DNA from: Pseudochelatococcus contaminans
Lineage (GTDB): Bacteria > Pseudomonadota > Alphaproteobacteria > Rhizobiales > Beijerinckiaceae
Assembly: GCF_014195635.1 (NCBI RefSeq)
Contig: NZ_JACICC010000008.1
Span: 1 to 64,000 of the forward strand
Direction: 5' to 3'
DNA: 64,000 nt
Part shown: positions 34,355 to 45,209 of the stretch, one piece after another
Layout of the letters: every line of letters starts with the position of its first letter
Position numbering within the stretch: position 1 is the first letter of the stretch
Notes under the pieces: generated by a model
The model's database searches: none
Seen by the model: only the letters and a program-made list of their open reading frames with translations
Told to the model about the DNA's origin: nothing
Position numbers and translations under genes: made by a program

Positions 34355-34392
34355 AAAACGGATATGGGCGTGCGAGTGCACGCCCATATCCG
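34355..34392 (-). terminator. Strong stem-loop with T tract between binding protein and permease genes
   Basis: On the minus strand a perfect 15-base-pair stem (arms at 34378-34392 and 34359-34373, CGGATATGGGCGTGC with its complement) and a 4-base loop is followed by TTTT (complement of 34355-34358). This is the form of an intrinsic terminator placed inside the operon. It would reduce permease and ATPase expression relative to the binding protein and protect the 3' end of the binding-protein mRNA. Confidence 0.7.
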
Positions 34393-34421
34393 ACATGTCA
34401 ACTAAAATCAGCCAACTGCAA

Positions 34422-35390
34422 TCAGTCGACCACCTTCACCGCGCGCGAGAGCGCCGCTTCAGGCAGGGTCAGGCCGATTTTTTCCGCCACGCCCTTGTTG
34501 AGGTGCAGATCGCTGCCCTCGGCAAAACGCACCGGCAGCTCTGCCGGCTTCTCACCCTTCAGGACGCGCACGGCCAGATCCCCCGTCTGCTCGCCCACCT
34601 GCCGGTAGTTGAAGCCAACCGCAGCCAGCGCCCCGCGCGGCACGCTATCGGTATCGGCCGCATAGAGCGGGATTTTCGCCGCCGTCAGCGCGCCCGCAGC
34701 AGCCTCAAGAGCCGACACGATCGTATTGTCGGTCGGCACGAAAGCCGCATCCGCCTTGCCAACCAGCGAGCGCGCAGCACCTTGCACCTCGGCGGTCTTG
34801 GTTGCGGGCGCATCGACAACGGACAGCCCCACCTTGGCCGCCGCTTCCTTCAACTCCCTGACGGAGCTGACAGAGTTCGGCTCACCCGGATTGAACAGCA
34901 CGCCGATTGTCTTGACGTCCGGCGTCAGTTCGCGGATCAGCGCGACCTGATCGTCAACGGGCGCGCGGTCCGACACGCCGGTCACGTTGCCGCCAGGGTT
35001 ATCGATGGAAGCGACGAGCTGCGCGCCGACCGGATCCGTGACGGCGCTGAATACCACCGGGATCGTCCGTGTCGCCGCCGCTGCCGCCTGCGCGGATGGC
35101 GTGGAAATGGCAATGATCACATCCGGCTTCTCGCCCACGAATTTGCGTGCAATCTGCACGGCGGTCGCCGGTTGCCCCTGTGCGTTTTCAAACACGATGC
35201 GGATTTGCTCGCCATCCTTGAACCCGGCCCGCTCCAGCGCTTCCCGCGCGCCTTCGTAAACGGCGTTCAGAGCAGGGTGGTCAACGATGGACGTGACAGC
35301 CACAACAGGCGTCTGCGCCATGACAGCGCCCACGGGAGCGCAAATGCCAAGCAGCAGTGCGGCGGTAGCCCCCAGAGAAGTCTTCAACAT
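34422..35390 (-). CDS. ABC transporter substrate-binding protein (TrpX-like, pfam04392)
   Basis: Periplasmic binding protein of 322 residues. A signal peptide is clear (MLKTSLGATAALLLGICAPV...MAQ, cleavage near 26). The mature part has the two-lobe fold with VVAVTSIVDHPALNAVYEGAREAL, NAQGQPATAVQIARKFV, STPSAQAAAAATRTIPVVFSAVTDPVGA and VTGVSDRAP, all typical of the pfam04392 class that includes the proposed tryptophan/tyrosine-binding protein TrpX. ATG 35390 fits the signal peptide. It begins 60 bases after livM on the same strand. Confidence 0.88.
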   Translation of the reverse strand: MLKTSLGATAALLLGICAPVGAVMAQTPVVAVTSIVDHPALNAVYEGAREALERAGFKDGEQIRIVFENAQGQPATAVQIARKFVGEKPDVIIAISTPSAQAAAAATRTIPVVFSAVTDPVGAQLVASIDNPGGNVTGVSDRAPVDDQVALIRELTPDVKTIGVLFNPGEPNSVSSVRELKEAAAKVGLSVVDAPATKTAEVQGAARSLVGKADAAFVPTDNTIVSALEAAAGALTAAKIPLYAADTDSVPRGALAAVGFNYRQVGEQTGDLAVRVLKGEKPAELPVRFAEGSDLHLNKGVAEKIGLTLPEAALSRAVKVVD

Positions 35391-35449
35391 AACTCGCCCT
35401 CGCAGTCGTACAAATCTCAACGTGTCGCGCATGCGCAGCGACGGTGATT

Positions 35450-36805
35450 TCAGGCTTCCCGCGCCGTGCGCGCAGGGGTTCGTCCCAGGCGCAGGCTTGG
35501 TGCGCGTGCGCCAATGATGCCGCCGGGACGCCATACCATGAGTGCAACCATCGCCGCACCGAAAGCCAGCATCCGGAATTGCGCCAGATCGCGCGAAAAC
35601 TCCGGCAGGGCCACAACGGCGATAGCGGCGATCACCACCCCCACCTGGCTGCCAAGGCCGCCAAGCACAACGATCATCAGCACCAGCGCCGATTCCCAGA
35701 AGGTGAAGCTCTCGGGGCTGACCAGCCCCTGGCGCGCGGCGAAGAACGTCCCCGCAAAACCGCCGAACGTAGCGCCGATGGCGAACGCCGATAGCTTGAC
35801 CATGGTGACGTTGATGCCCAGCGAACGGCAGGCGATCTCATCCTCGCGCAACGCCTCCCACGCACGGCCGATGGGCAACCGCCGCAGCCGCATCGACACG
35901 ACTGCCGTAATCAGCACCAGCGCGAAGATGACGTAATACAGAAAGATCACGCGGTGGATGGGCGCAAACGGAATGCCAAACAGCTCATGAAACGCCGTCA
36001 CGCCCTCCGGAGCACGATTGATGAAGGGGTAGCCGAAAAACGTCAGACGCGGAATGCCGCCGATGCCGTTCGGGCCGCCCGTCAGCGCATCGAAGTTGAT
36101 CAGAACGACGCGGATGATTTCACCGAATCCCAGCGTGACGATGGCCAGATAATCGCCGCGCAGCCGCAACACCGGGAACCCGAGCAGGATGCCGAAGAAC
36201 GCCGCCATGATCCCGGCCAGCGGCAGGCAGATCCAGAACGACAGGCCATAGGTGGTCGACAGCAACGCAAAAGCGTAGGCCCCCACCGCATAGAAGGCCA
36301 CATAGCCCAGATCGAGCAGACCGGCGAGGCCGACAACGATATTCAGGCCCAAACCGAGCATCACGTAAATCATGACCGTCGTTGCCGTGTCGACGACATA
36401 GCGGTCGGCTATCGGCAGAAACGGCAACACCAGCGCCACGAGACCGATGGCCAGCCCGAGGCGGGCCGACGTGACCCGGGAGGCGGCCCGCTCACGCTGC
36501 GTGCGCACGCCGGATGCTCCGGCACTCGCGCCGCCGAAAGCGCCAGCCAGCCATGGACGCGCCATCGCAATCGCGAAGCGGCCGAAGAACGTGACCAACG
36601 CCGCAATCACCACCCAGTCGAAGCGGTATCTGATGGCAACGCCGCCGCCCGTCTGGTTTTCAAGCTGAAAGCCCACCAGCGGCAGCGCAAGGCCGACCAT
36701 GATCACGCCAGCGATGGCCGCTTCGCGCAATGCGCCCCGAAACTGGCCACCGGATGCGTCTGACGCTGCGTATTGAACCATGAACGGCCCGTTCCCGTCT
36801 TCCAT
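35450..36805 (-). CDS. livM: Branched-chain amino acid ABC transporter permease LivM
   Basis: Permease of 451 residues with around ten or more helices. The conserved LivM core is clear: [79 protein letters not shown] (EAA-like loop) and [22 protein letters not shown]. The N-terminus may start at 36805 or at the ATG 36781; neither has a strong ribosome site. LivM normally needs LivH, LivG and LivF. LivH and the binding protein are upstream, but no livG or livF follows; the next gene is a different importer's binding protein. Confidence 0.9.
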   Translation of the reverse strand: MEDGNGPFMVQYAASDASGGQFRGALREAAIAGVIMVGLALPLVGFQLENQTGGGVAIRYRFDWVVIAALVTFFGRFAIAMARPWLAGAFGGASAGASGVRTQRERAASRVTSARLGLAIGLVALVLPFLPIADRYVVDTATTVMIYVMLGLGLNIVVGLAGLLDLGYVAFYAVGAYAFALLSTTYGLSFWICLPLAGIMAAFFGILLGFPVLRLRGDYLAIVTLGFGEIIRVVLINFDALTGGPNGIGGIPRLTFFGYPFINRAPEGVTAFHELFGIPFAPIHRVIFLYYVIFALVLITAVVSMRLRRLPIGRAWEALREDEIACRSLGINVTMVKLSAFAIGATFGGFAGTFFAARQGLVSPESFTFWESALVLMIVVLGGLGSQVGVVIAAIAVVALPEFSRDLAQFRMLAFGAAMVALMVWRPGGIIGARAPSLRLGRTPARTAREA

Positions 36806-36925
36806 GCGTTGTTTAAGCCGATACGAAACCTCCGCAAACCACGAAGCGTCGCATCACCCAACCGGCTGATTGTGTTCTACTCCCTCCCGATCAGGCGATG
36901 CCGTCCGATCGGGAAGAACTTTTGT

Positions 36926-36957
36926 GCGGCTTGCGTTTTGATGCGAACGCAAGCCGC
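36926..36957. other. Perfect hairpin in the livK-livM gap
   Basis: A 12-base-pair perfect stem (GCGGCTTGCGTT at 36926-36937 with its complement at 36946-36957) and an 8-base loop begins 16 bases after the livK stop. A smaller stem (TCCCGATC/GATCGGGA, about 36886-36914) lies beside it. No clear T tract follows on the minus strand, so it is best read as an mRNA 3'-end stabiliser for the abundant binding-protein message. Confidence 0.45.
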
Positions 36958-36972
36958 GATGCCAGACAGGAT

Positions 36973-38109
36973 TTAGAGTTTCGTCGGCGCGTACGTGCCG
37001 TCGTTCCACTCGAAGATGACATAGTCAGGATCGACCAGATCGCCCTTGTCGTCGAACCGGAAGGTGCCGACGATGGTATCGAAGCTGCCGGCCTTCAACG
37101 CTTCTGCGACCTTTTCCGGATCCTGCCCCGCTTCGGCAATGGCCTTCGCCAGCGTCTGGACGGCAGCGTAGTAATAGAACGCGAAGTTATCCGGCTCGCC
37201 GCCCTTCCTCAACTCGGCATAGGCTTCCTGCGCGCTCGGCAGATCCTTGGCGGAGGCAGAGAACGTGAAGAGCGTGCCAGCACCGCCGTCACCGGCGACG
37301 GACCAGAACTCGTTCGCCGCAAGACCATCCGCGCCGATGAAGCGGGTGTTGAGCCCCGCCTGACGCGCCTGCCGGACGATAAGCCCAAGCTCGGTGTGAT
37401 ACCCGCCGAAATAGACGATATCGATGTTCTCGCTCTTCAGGCGGCTGACCAGCGCGGAGTAATCGCGTTCGCCGGCGTTCACCGTGCCAACATAGACCGG
37501 CTTGATGCCGGCTTCGGTCAGCACCTTGCCAGCCTCGCGCGCGAGGCCCTGGCCATACACCTGACGGTCGTCGATGATGGCGATGCGCTTGTCCTTGAAC
37601 TTGTCGGCGACAAACTTCCCGCCGACGACACCCTGCTGATCGTCACGGCCGTTGGCACGGAAAATCAGCGGATAGCCGCGTTCGGTCAGTTCAGGGGCGG
37701 TTGCGGAAGCAGTGAGCGCCAGCACCCCTTCATCGTTGTAAACGTCGGATGCCGCGATGGAAGCACCCGAGCACAGATGCCCGAGCACGAACTTGATGCC
37801 GCGCGACACCACCTGGTTGGCGGCAGAAACGGCATTTTTGGGATCGCACTGGTCATCGACGATCTGGAGATTGATCTTTTCGCCGTTGATGCCGCCCTGC
37901 GCATTGATGGCAGCGACGGCCGTTTCGGCGCCCAGACGCGCCTGCGCACCGAGCGCGGCGATCTGGCCACCCGTTGCGGGAATGCCGAGGGCGATGTCGA
38001 CGTCGGCACGGGCCGCGCTCGCCCCCGTCAGCATCGCCAACACGGCAACGCCGGCCAGAAACTTTCCTGAACGCCCCTTCATGGAGAAAAAGTTTTTGTT
38101 CAGCTTCAT
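36973..38109 (-). CDS. livK: Branched-chain amino acid ABC transporter substrate-binding protein LivK
   Basis: Periplasmic binding protein of 378 residues. The signal peptide is KGRSGKFLAGVAVLAMLTGASAARA with mature ADVDIALGIPATGGQIAALGAQ. LivJ/K family marks include NAQGGINGEKINLQIVDDQCDPKNAVSAANQVV and HLCSGASIAASDVYNDEGV. It binds leucine, isoleucine, valine or related amino acids. ATG 38109 follows GAGGGAC; longer in-frame starts lack signal-peptide logic. It lies between livH and livM, an uncommon order. Confidence 0.92.
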   Translation of the reverse strand: MKLNKNFFSMKGRSGKFLAGVAVLAMLTGASAARADVDIALGIPATGGQIAALGAQARLGAETAVAAINAQGGINGEKINLQIVDDQCDPKNAVSAANQVVSRGIKFVLGHLCSGASIAASDVYNDEGVLALTASATAPELTERGYPLIFRANGRDDQQGVVGGKFVADKFKDKRIAIIDDRQVYGQGLAREAGKVLTEAGIKPVYVGTVNAGERDYSALVSRLKSENIDIVYFGGYHTELGLIVRQARQAGLNTRFIGADGLAANEFWSVAGDGGAGTLFTFSASAKDLPSAQEAYAELRKGGEPDNFAFYYYAAVQTLAKAIAEAGQDPEKVAEALKAGSFDTIVGTFRFDDKGDLVDPDYVIFEWNDGTYAPTKL

Positions 38110-38200
38110 TGTCCCTCTCCCGATTCGCATGTGCACCAAAGACGATTTCCCGCAGCGATACCGGATGCCACCCGCGCGACACATCATCGCAGACTTCCGG

Positions 38201-38226
38201 TTGTAACGACCGCTTGTAACGACCGC
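38201..38226. repeat. Tandem 13-base repeat in the livH-livK gap
   Basis: TTGTAACGACCGC occurs twice directly adjacent (38201-38213 and 38214-38226), about 95 bases upstream of the livK ATG. It may be a recent slippage duplication or a pair of regulator sites; a shortened third unit (TTGCACGC) follows. No palindrome is present inside the unit. Confidence 0.6.
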
Positions 38227-38273
38227 TTGCACGCTTTGTGACGTGCGAGCGGGGCAGATCATTCGTCCCGCCG

Positions 38274-39188
<915 letters not shown>

Positions 39189-39767
39189 GGCCGCTTCTCT
39201 CCCCGAACAGGTCACGCATCGCGATGATTGCGCAACCGCCTCGCCCCTCGTGGTTATCGTGCGGCAGACTACGCCTGCACGCAAGATTCGGCATCAAAAC
39301 GTTTTCGGCACGGATATTTTGGCCACAGTGAGGCCGCTTGCCCCGAAAAACGCATTCAATCAGAAGGTTACGGCTGACGGGCGTTTCAGTGAAACATCTG
39401 AAGCTGCTATCACGTCGGCTATGCACCCAGCGAATGGATACGACGCCCTCGCGCACTCGGCAAGCTTCAGCAACGCGTCAGATGTTAAAAACGCATCGCC
39501 GAGCGCTCTTAATTGAGGCGCAGGGTGGGCGGCCTGCCCGTGGAAAAGGCAAACCTGCGCCGATCCTCCTGCTTCTCGCGGGAGTCCGACCGAGATGAAA
39601 ATAACGCGAGCAGACGCCCTTTACGGGGATTTATGGCAATAAGGTGTCTTGCGCCCCCTTGCCATCGTCGTGCCAATCCTGCGATACCTGCACCGGCCGT
39701 ATGCGCCGTCCTCACGGGTGCCATGGATGACTGTCAGCACCTCCCTGCCCCCTTACCAGACGCCAGA
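39189..39767. other. Long divergent intergenic region upstream of livH
   Basis: A 579-base gap without a gene I can support: the small reading frames lack ribosome sites and protein-like composition. It contains a 13-base dyad, GTTTCA-G-TGAAAC (39383-39395), about 195 bases upstream of the livH start, and a GC hairpin around 39526-39542. Long leaders upstream of liv genes can carry regulatory RNA, but I see no tRNA-like or riboswitch-like fold by eye. Confidence 0.4.
39383..39395. promoter_or_regulatory. Dyad GTTTCA-G-TGAAAC upstream of livH
   Basis: Perfect 6+1+6 inverted repeat in the livH/ybhN-like intergenic region. The shape fits a dimeric regulator site, but there is no second copy in the gap and no regulator gene beside it. 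This is a candidate only. Confidence 0.3.
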
Positions 39768-40760
39768 ATGCCAATGAAAAAAAAGCTTGAATATGTGTGG
39801 CCGGTCATCGGCCTCGCCGCCGTCGTTTTTTCGTTCTGGCTGCTGTACAAGGAGCTAAAGGGCATTTCGGCGGATGATGTGTGGGTGAGCCTCACCAACA
39901 TCAGCTCCGTGCAGTGGCTGTTGTGCGTGCTGGCCACTTTTGTCGCCTACGCCGCGCTGGCCTGGTATGACCGCATCGCCCTGTTGCATCTTGGCCGCAA
40001 GATATCGTGGACGGCGGTATCGCTGATTTCCTTCACGACCTATGCGCTGTCCCACAACATCGGCGCGTCCGTGCTGTCCGGAGCCATGGTGCGCTTTCGT
40101 GCCTATGGAACGCTGGGCCTCAGCATCGGCGAAATTGGCGTGCTCGTGGCCTTGTGCTCGTTCACGTTCGGGCTGGGCACCGTTCTGCTCGGCGGGCTGG
40201 TGCTCGTGGGAGAGCCGGAGGTCATGCTGCGCATGATCGATGCGCCGATATGGCTTATCAGGCTGACCGGCTTCGGCCTGCTTGGGCTTGTCGTGCTTTA
40301 TGTGCTCGGCTCGTGGCGGGAGTTCAAGCCGCTGGTCATCGGCAAATTCGCCGTCTACTATCCGCGCCTGCCCGTCACCTTCCGCCAGATCTTCGCCGCT
40401 CCGCTCGAACTGATCGGCGCCGCCGGCATCATCTATTTTGCCCTGCCGGAAGCCGGCAACCCCGGCTACTTCGTCGTGCTGGGCGTGTTTCTCGCGTCAT
40501 TCTCGCTGGCACTGGTGTCGCATGCACCGGGCGGGCTTGGCGTTCTGGAGTTCGTGTTTCTCAACGCGATGGCGAGCGACACGCTCTCGCAATCGGATGT
40601 GTTGGCGGCGCTGCTGGTGTTCCGCTTGCTGTATCTCATCATCCCGCTGGGGTTCGCCATTATCGTCGTGGTTCTCTTCGAACGCTCACGGCTTTCAGCA
40701 ACGCTGGCGGCACAGGCGGCAGAGAAGAACACCAAGAGCGGCACCGGCACGGCGGAGTGA
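39768..40760 (+). CDS. YbhN/UPF0104-like integral membrane protein (LPG-synthase TM fold)
   Basis: Membrane protein of 330 residues with about eight helices, matching the lysylphosphatidylglycerol synthase transmembrane fold without the aminoacyltransferase domain. Marks include WLLYKELKGISADDVW, SFTTYALSHNIGASVLSGAMVRFRAYGTLGLSIGEIG and SLALVSHAPGGLGVLEFVFL. Stand-alone members are thought to act as lipid or precursor flippases. ATG 39768 or 39774 starts just before the first helix; an upstream in-frame ATG (39723) is possible. Confidence 0.82.
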   Translation: MPMKKKLEYVWPVIGLAAVVFSFWLLYKELKGISADDVWVSLTNISSVQWLLCVLATFVAYAALAWYDRIALLHLGRKISWTAVSLISFTTYALSHNIGASVLSGAMVRFRAYGTLGLSIGEIGVLVALCSFTFGLGTVLLGGLVLVGEPEVMLRMIDAPIWLIRLTGFGLLGLVVLYVLGSWREFKPLVIGKFAVYYPRLPVTFRQIFAAPLELIGAAGIIYFALPEAGNPGYFVVLGVFLASFSLALVSHAPGGLGVLEFVFLNAMASDTLSQSDVLAALLVFRLLYLIIPLGFAIIVVVLFERSRLSATLAAQAAEKNTKSGTGTAE

Positions 40761-40797
40761 CGCCATAGCAGCTGCCCTTTGAAACCGGAGCATCAAA

Positions 40798-40830
40798 CCA
40801 TTCCCGCGATCTAACGAGACGCGGGAATGG
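40798..40830. terminator. Bidirectional terminator-like hairpin
   Basis: A perfect 11-base-pair stem (CCATTCCCGCG at 40798-40808 with its complement at 40820-40830) and an 11-base loop sits between the convergent YbhN-like and Cys-rich membrane protein genes. On the minus strand it is followed by TTTGAT, a short T run. It is likely a shared terminator. Confidence 0.6.
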
Positions 40831-40842
40831 CTGAGACAATTA

Positions 40843-41349
40843 TCAAGCGTACGAAGGCCGGGTGCGCGCGCGGCGCCAGATGCTGACGAGGATGGCAAGC
40901 GTCACAATGGCCTGCATCAGGAACAGCGGACCGGCAATACGATCAAAGCCCGAAGCCGACAGTTCGGTGGATACGAACCCGGCCAGCGCCGAACCACAGG
41001 GGCAATTGCCCTCCAATGTCGCGAAGATCGTCACGCGCGAGGCCCACAGAACCTGCACCAGCATCAGGCCGCCGAGACCATAAAGCAGCCGCTGCGGCAC
41101 GTGCAGCACATTGATCTGCGCCAGCGCGATCCAACCCACGATGAAGAACGGCGAGGACAGGAACGCCGCGATGCTCATCACCTCGGTCCAGCAGAGGCGG
41201 CATGAGGTGATGATGGGTCCAAGCAGCGCAATACCCGTGCCGCCCAGCAGCGCGATCCACGCGACATAAACGCCCTGCCGGCCCAGAACGGACGACAACG
41301 CTACCGCGCCGATCAGCGCCAGAATAACCACGAAAATGAAGAACAACAT
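40843..41349 (-). CDS. Five-helix membrane protein with CxxC and CPC motifs
   Basis: Protein of 168 residues with about five hydrophobic helices. Two cysteine pairs stand out: SCRLCW after helix 2 and GNCPCG between helices 4 and 5. A CxxC pair next to Trp in a small multi-helix protein recalls DsbB or VKOR-type thiol oxidoreductases, but the rest does not match a family I can name. The start has GGGGAG about 8 bases upstream. It follows the aap ATPase gene by 101 bases on the same strand. Confidence 0.6.
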   Translation of the reverse strand: MLFFIFVVILALIGAVALSSVLGRQGVYVAWIALLGGTGIALLGPIITSCRLCWTEVMSIAAFLSSPFFIVGWIALAQINVLHVPQRLLYGLGGLMLVQVLWASRVTIFATLEGNCPCGSALAGFVSTELSASGFDRIAGPLFLMQAIVTLAILVSIWRRARTRPSYA

Positions 41350-41450
41350 GCCCGCTCCCCCGGATCGCCCGCCTCGACGAACGGGCGGCGGGACCAGGCC
41401 GCGCTCTCCCGTTCAGACTCGATCCTGTTTGGCAGCTTGGCCGCGGAAGA

Positions 41451-42224
<774 letters not shown>

Positions 42225-42429
42225 GTCCTGTTCCCTGTCCGTGATGGCCGCAACAGCACATCCATCGTATTAATAATATAGAATAAGAAGCAATATCAAC
42301 AGCGCGACACAACAATCCGCGATGCGGCCACAGCCATGCCGGGGCAGGTTCCCACCGCCGGGCTTGCGTCGTCAGGTTTGGCGCGGCAAAGTTGGTGTTT
42401 ATTCATCATTGTTGGAACGGTAATGGACC

Positions 42430-43623
42430 ATGCGCAAATTTTCCACTGACGAAATCGCTGATTTCCAGCCCGCAACGCGCCTTTCGGTCGCGGGGAGCCA
42501 TCCCGAGGAGGCATTCGGCTTCGTCAACCCGCCGGTCTATCATGGCTCCACGGTGCTGTTCCCATCCGTGAAGGACATGGCGGAGCGCACCAATCGCTAC
42601 GGCTACGGCAGGCGCGGCTCGCCCACCATGAGCGCCTTGCAGGAGGCCATCGGCGCCATTGAGGGTGGTGTGGGCGTGGTGCTGTGTCCCTCCGGCCTGT
42701 CGGCGGTGTCGACGGCGCTGCTGGCCGTGCTCAAGGCCGGCGATCATCTGCTCATGACCGATTCGGCCTATGACCCCATCCGGACGTTCTGCGACAATGT
42801 GCTGGCGCGCTTCGGCGTCGAGATCACATATTACGATCCCCTGATCGGCGGCGACATCGCCAGCCTGTTCAAACCCAACACGCGCGCGGTGTTCACCGAA
42901 TCACCCGGCTCGCTCACCTTCGAGGTGCAGGATATTCCGGCCATCGCCGAGGCCGCACATGCGCGGGATATTCTTGTTCTGCTCGACAACACCTGGGCGA
43001 CGCCGCTTTACTTCCCGGCCCACGCACGCGGCGCGGATATTTCGATATGGTCCGGCACCAAATATCTGTCCGGCCACTCCGATATCCTGTTCGGTACGGT
43101 GTCGGCCAACGCGCGGGCTTGGCGTGCGCTGGCCAAAACCCATGGCGACACGGGTATGTGCGTTGGGCCGGACGATGTTTATCTCGCCCTGCGCGGCTTG
43201 CGCACTCTCGCCGTGCGGCTTGAGGCCCATCAGAAATCGGCGCTGGAACTGGCGCGCTGGCTCGAAACGCGGCCCGAGGTATCGCGCGTCCTGCATCCCG
43301 CGCTGGAAAGCCATCCCGGCCACGCCATCTGGAAGCGCGACTTCCTTGGCTCGACGGGCCTGTTTTCCGTGGTGCTGAAATCCGTTCCGCACAAGGCAGT
43401 CGCGGCTTTCCTCGATCATCTGAAGTTTTTCGGGCTGGGTTATTCGTGGGGCGGCTTCGAGAGCCTGGCGATTCCTTTCCGCGCAACGCCCTATCGCACG
43501 GCCACGCGCTGGGAGCCGGAAGGCCCGACCATCCGCTTCCAGATTGGCCTTGAAGACGTGCGTGACCTCAAGGCAGATCTGGAAGAAGGATTTGCCCGCC
43601 TCAACGCAGCCGCGGCGGAATAG
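42430..43623 (+). CDS. metC: Cystathionine beta-lyase (PLP-dependent)
   Basis: Trans-sulfuration PLP enzyme of 397 residues. The cofactor lysine lies in SGTKYLSGHSD; YGRRGSPT (phosphate contact region), VVLCPSGLSAVSTALLAVL and DNTWATPLYF are family marks. It cleaves cystathionine to homocysteine, pyruvate and ammonia in methionine synthesis. It diverges from aapP across an AT-rich gap (TATTAATAATATA around 42269-42281) likely to hold both promoters. Confidence 0.9.
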   Translation: MRKFSTDEIADFQPATRLSVAGSHPEEAFGFVNPPVYHGSTVLFPSVKDMAERTNRYGYGRRGSPTMSALQEAIGAIEGGVGVVLCPSGLSAVSTALLAVLKAGDHLLMTDSAYDPIRTFCDNVLARFGVEITYYDPLIGGDIASLFKPNTRAVFTESPGSLTFEVQDIPAIAEAAHARDILVLLDNTWATPLYFPAHARGADISIWSGTKYLSGHSDILFGTVSANARAWRALAKTHGDTGMCVGPDDVYLALRGLRTLAVRLEAHQKSALELARWLETRPEVSRVLHPALESHPGHAIWKRDFLGSTGLFSVVLKSVPHKAVAAFLDHLKFFGLGYSWGGFESLAIPFRATPYRTATRWEPEGPTIRFQIGLEDVRDLKADLEEGFARLNAAAAE

Positions 43624-43686
43624 GCAGGCCGGCAGGACACCGAACAGACGCTGCTTGCGCCCAGTCCGGTCAACCGGATTGGGCGC

Positions 43687-44898
43687 TTATTCTTCCGGCG
43701 CGTCGATAATCGGGTCGAAGCGCTCGGCATCGAAGCCCAGCAGGTTCCAGGATTGCTTCATATGCGGCGGCAGCGGCGCGGTGATATCCAGCGGCTTGCC
43801 GGTGCGCGGGTGTGCAATCACGATGCGCCGCGCCAGCAGATGCAGCTTCTTCTGGATGCCGCCCGGCAGTTCCCAATTCTCGACATTGAAATATTTCGGA
43901 TCGCCAACGATGGGGTGACCGATATGCGCCGTATGAGCGCGCAACTGATGCGTGCGGCCGGTCACCGGCTTCAGCGACAGCCACGCAAGCTTCTGCGCCA
44001 CGTTATCGACAAGCGCGTAATAGGTGACGGCGTGGCTTGCGCCATCATCACCATGTTGCGCCACCGCCATGCGCGCATCGCCATCCTGCTGCTCCTCGCG
44101 CGCCAGATAGGTGGAAATGCGCCCCTGTTTGACACGCGGCACACCGGCGACCAGCGCCCAGTAGATCTTGCGCGCCGTGCGCGAGCGGAAGCTTTTTGCC
44201 AGCGTCGTGGCGGCAAAACGCGTCTTGGCGATCACGAGGCAACCAGCCGTATCCTTGTCGAGCCTGTGCACAAGGCGCGGCTTTTGCCCGTCAGCATCGC
44301 GCATCGCCTCCAGCAACCCGTCAACGTGCCGCGTCGTGCCGGAACCGCCCTGCACGGCAAGCCCCATCGGCTTGTTGAGGACCAGCACATCCTTGTCCTC
44401 ATAAAGCGTGATCGACTTCAGAAACGCCAGATCGTCGCCGCCGTGCTTGAGACTGCGCGGCGCGGGCGCACGCTCCTCGATCTTGAGCGGCGGCACGCGC
44501 ACGCTCTGCCCTTCGAGCAGGCGATCATTCGGCTTGACCCGCTTGCCGTCCACACGCAGCTCACCCTTGCGCACGATACGCTGAATGTGGGTAAACGGCA
44601 GTTGCGGAAAACGCGCCGTCAGAAAGCGATCAAGACGCATATCCGCTTCGTCGGCTGTCACGGTCAGCGTCTGCACGCCGGTAGCGAGCACGGCGCTCGC
44701 CTCCGCTTTTTGTTCGGCGCGGGATGGCTTGGCCACAGGCGCATCAGCGGTTTTTGTCACCGGCCCATCCCGACGCACCGCCGCCGGGGATGCTCCCGGC
44801 CGCGTTGGCTTACCGCTGCGAAACTGCCGGGCCGGCTGGGCGCTGCGACCTGCCCCAGACGATCCGCGCACACGTCCGCCGCCGCGAGAAGTGCTCAT
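43687..44898 (-). CDS. rluC: RluC/RluD-family rRNA pseudouridine synthase
   Basis: Pseudouridine synthase of 403 residues. A basic, low-complexity tail of about 75 residues precedes an S4 domain (DMRLDRFLTARFPQLPFTHIQRIVRKGELRVDGKRVKPN); the catalytic domain has the HRLDKDTAGCL motif with catalytic Asp and KPVTGRTHQLRAH. It should modify 23S rRNA uridines; RluC specificity is inferred from linkage with crcB and rarA. ATG 44898 follows GGAG at a spacing of 7. Confidence 0.88.
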   Translation of the reverse strand: MSTSRGGGRVRGSSGAGRSAQPARQFRSGKPTRPGASPAAVRRDGPVTKTADAPVAKPSRAEQKAEASAVLATGVQTLTVTADEADMRLDRFLTARFPQLPFTHIQRIVRKGELRVDGKRVKPNDRLLEGQSVRVPPLKIEERAPAPRSLKHGGDDLAFLKSITLYEDKDVLVLNKPMGLAVQGGSGTTRHVDGLLEAMRDADGQKPRLVHRLDKDTAGCLVIAKTRFAATTLAKSFRSRTARKIYWALVAGVPRVKQGRISTYLAREEQQDGDARMAVAQHGDDGASHAVTYYALVDNVAQKLAWLSLKPVTGRTHQLRAHTAHIGHPIVGDPKYFNVENWELPGGIQKKLHLLARRIVIAHPRTGKPLDITAPLPPHMKQSWNLLGFDAERFDPIIDAPEE

Positions 44899-45209
44899 CC
44901 TATACTCCATCCGACGCCTGAACAGCGCGCCTTCACACCGTTCAACATTTCGCCGAAAAAGCGAAAAACGGTCCAACTTTCTGATTTTAAACGAATTCCT
45001 GTCGCCCGGATGATTCCATCTGGCAGGAAAACGCACGATTGACAAATCCATACAGCATCGGCGACGGGACGCAACTGCACTCTTGCCGCCGTCTGTATTC
45101 AAATCGATCCATCAAATCGAACGCAAGCCGCTGTAAGATATAGCATTCAAAGCGTCTGTTCCGATTCCGTCAGAACATCCCGCGCCCTATTCTGTTCAGC
45201 CTTGCCGCC
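44899..45209. other. Intergenic gap between crcB and rluC
   Basis: A 311-base gap with both neighbours on the minus strand. I see no gene, no strong hairpin and no tRNA-like fold. It presumably carries the rluC promoter. The composition is more AT-rich than the flanking genes. Confidence 0.35.

Noticed and set aside
42391-42410. Possible sigma-54 box upstream of metC (TGGCGCGGCAAAGTTGG)
   Set aside because: GG is present but the GC is not found 10 bases later, so it fails the invariant spacing.
43753-45042. 429-residue plus-strand frame opposite rluC
   Set aside because: Antisense to a clear pseudouridine synthase; no recognisable domain.
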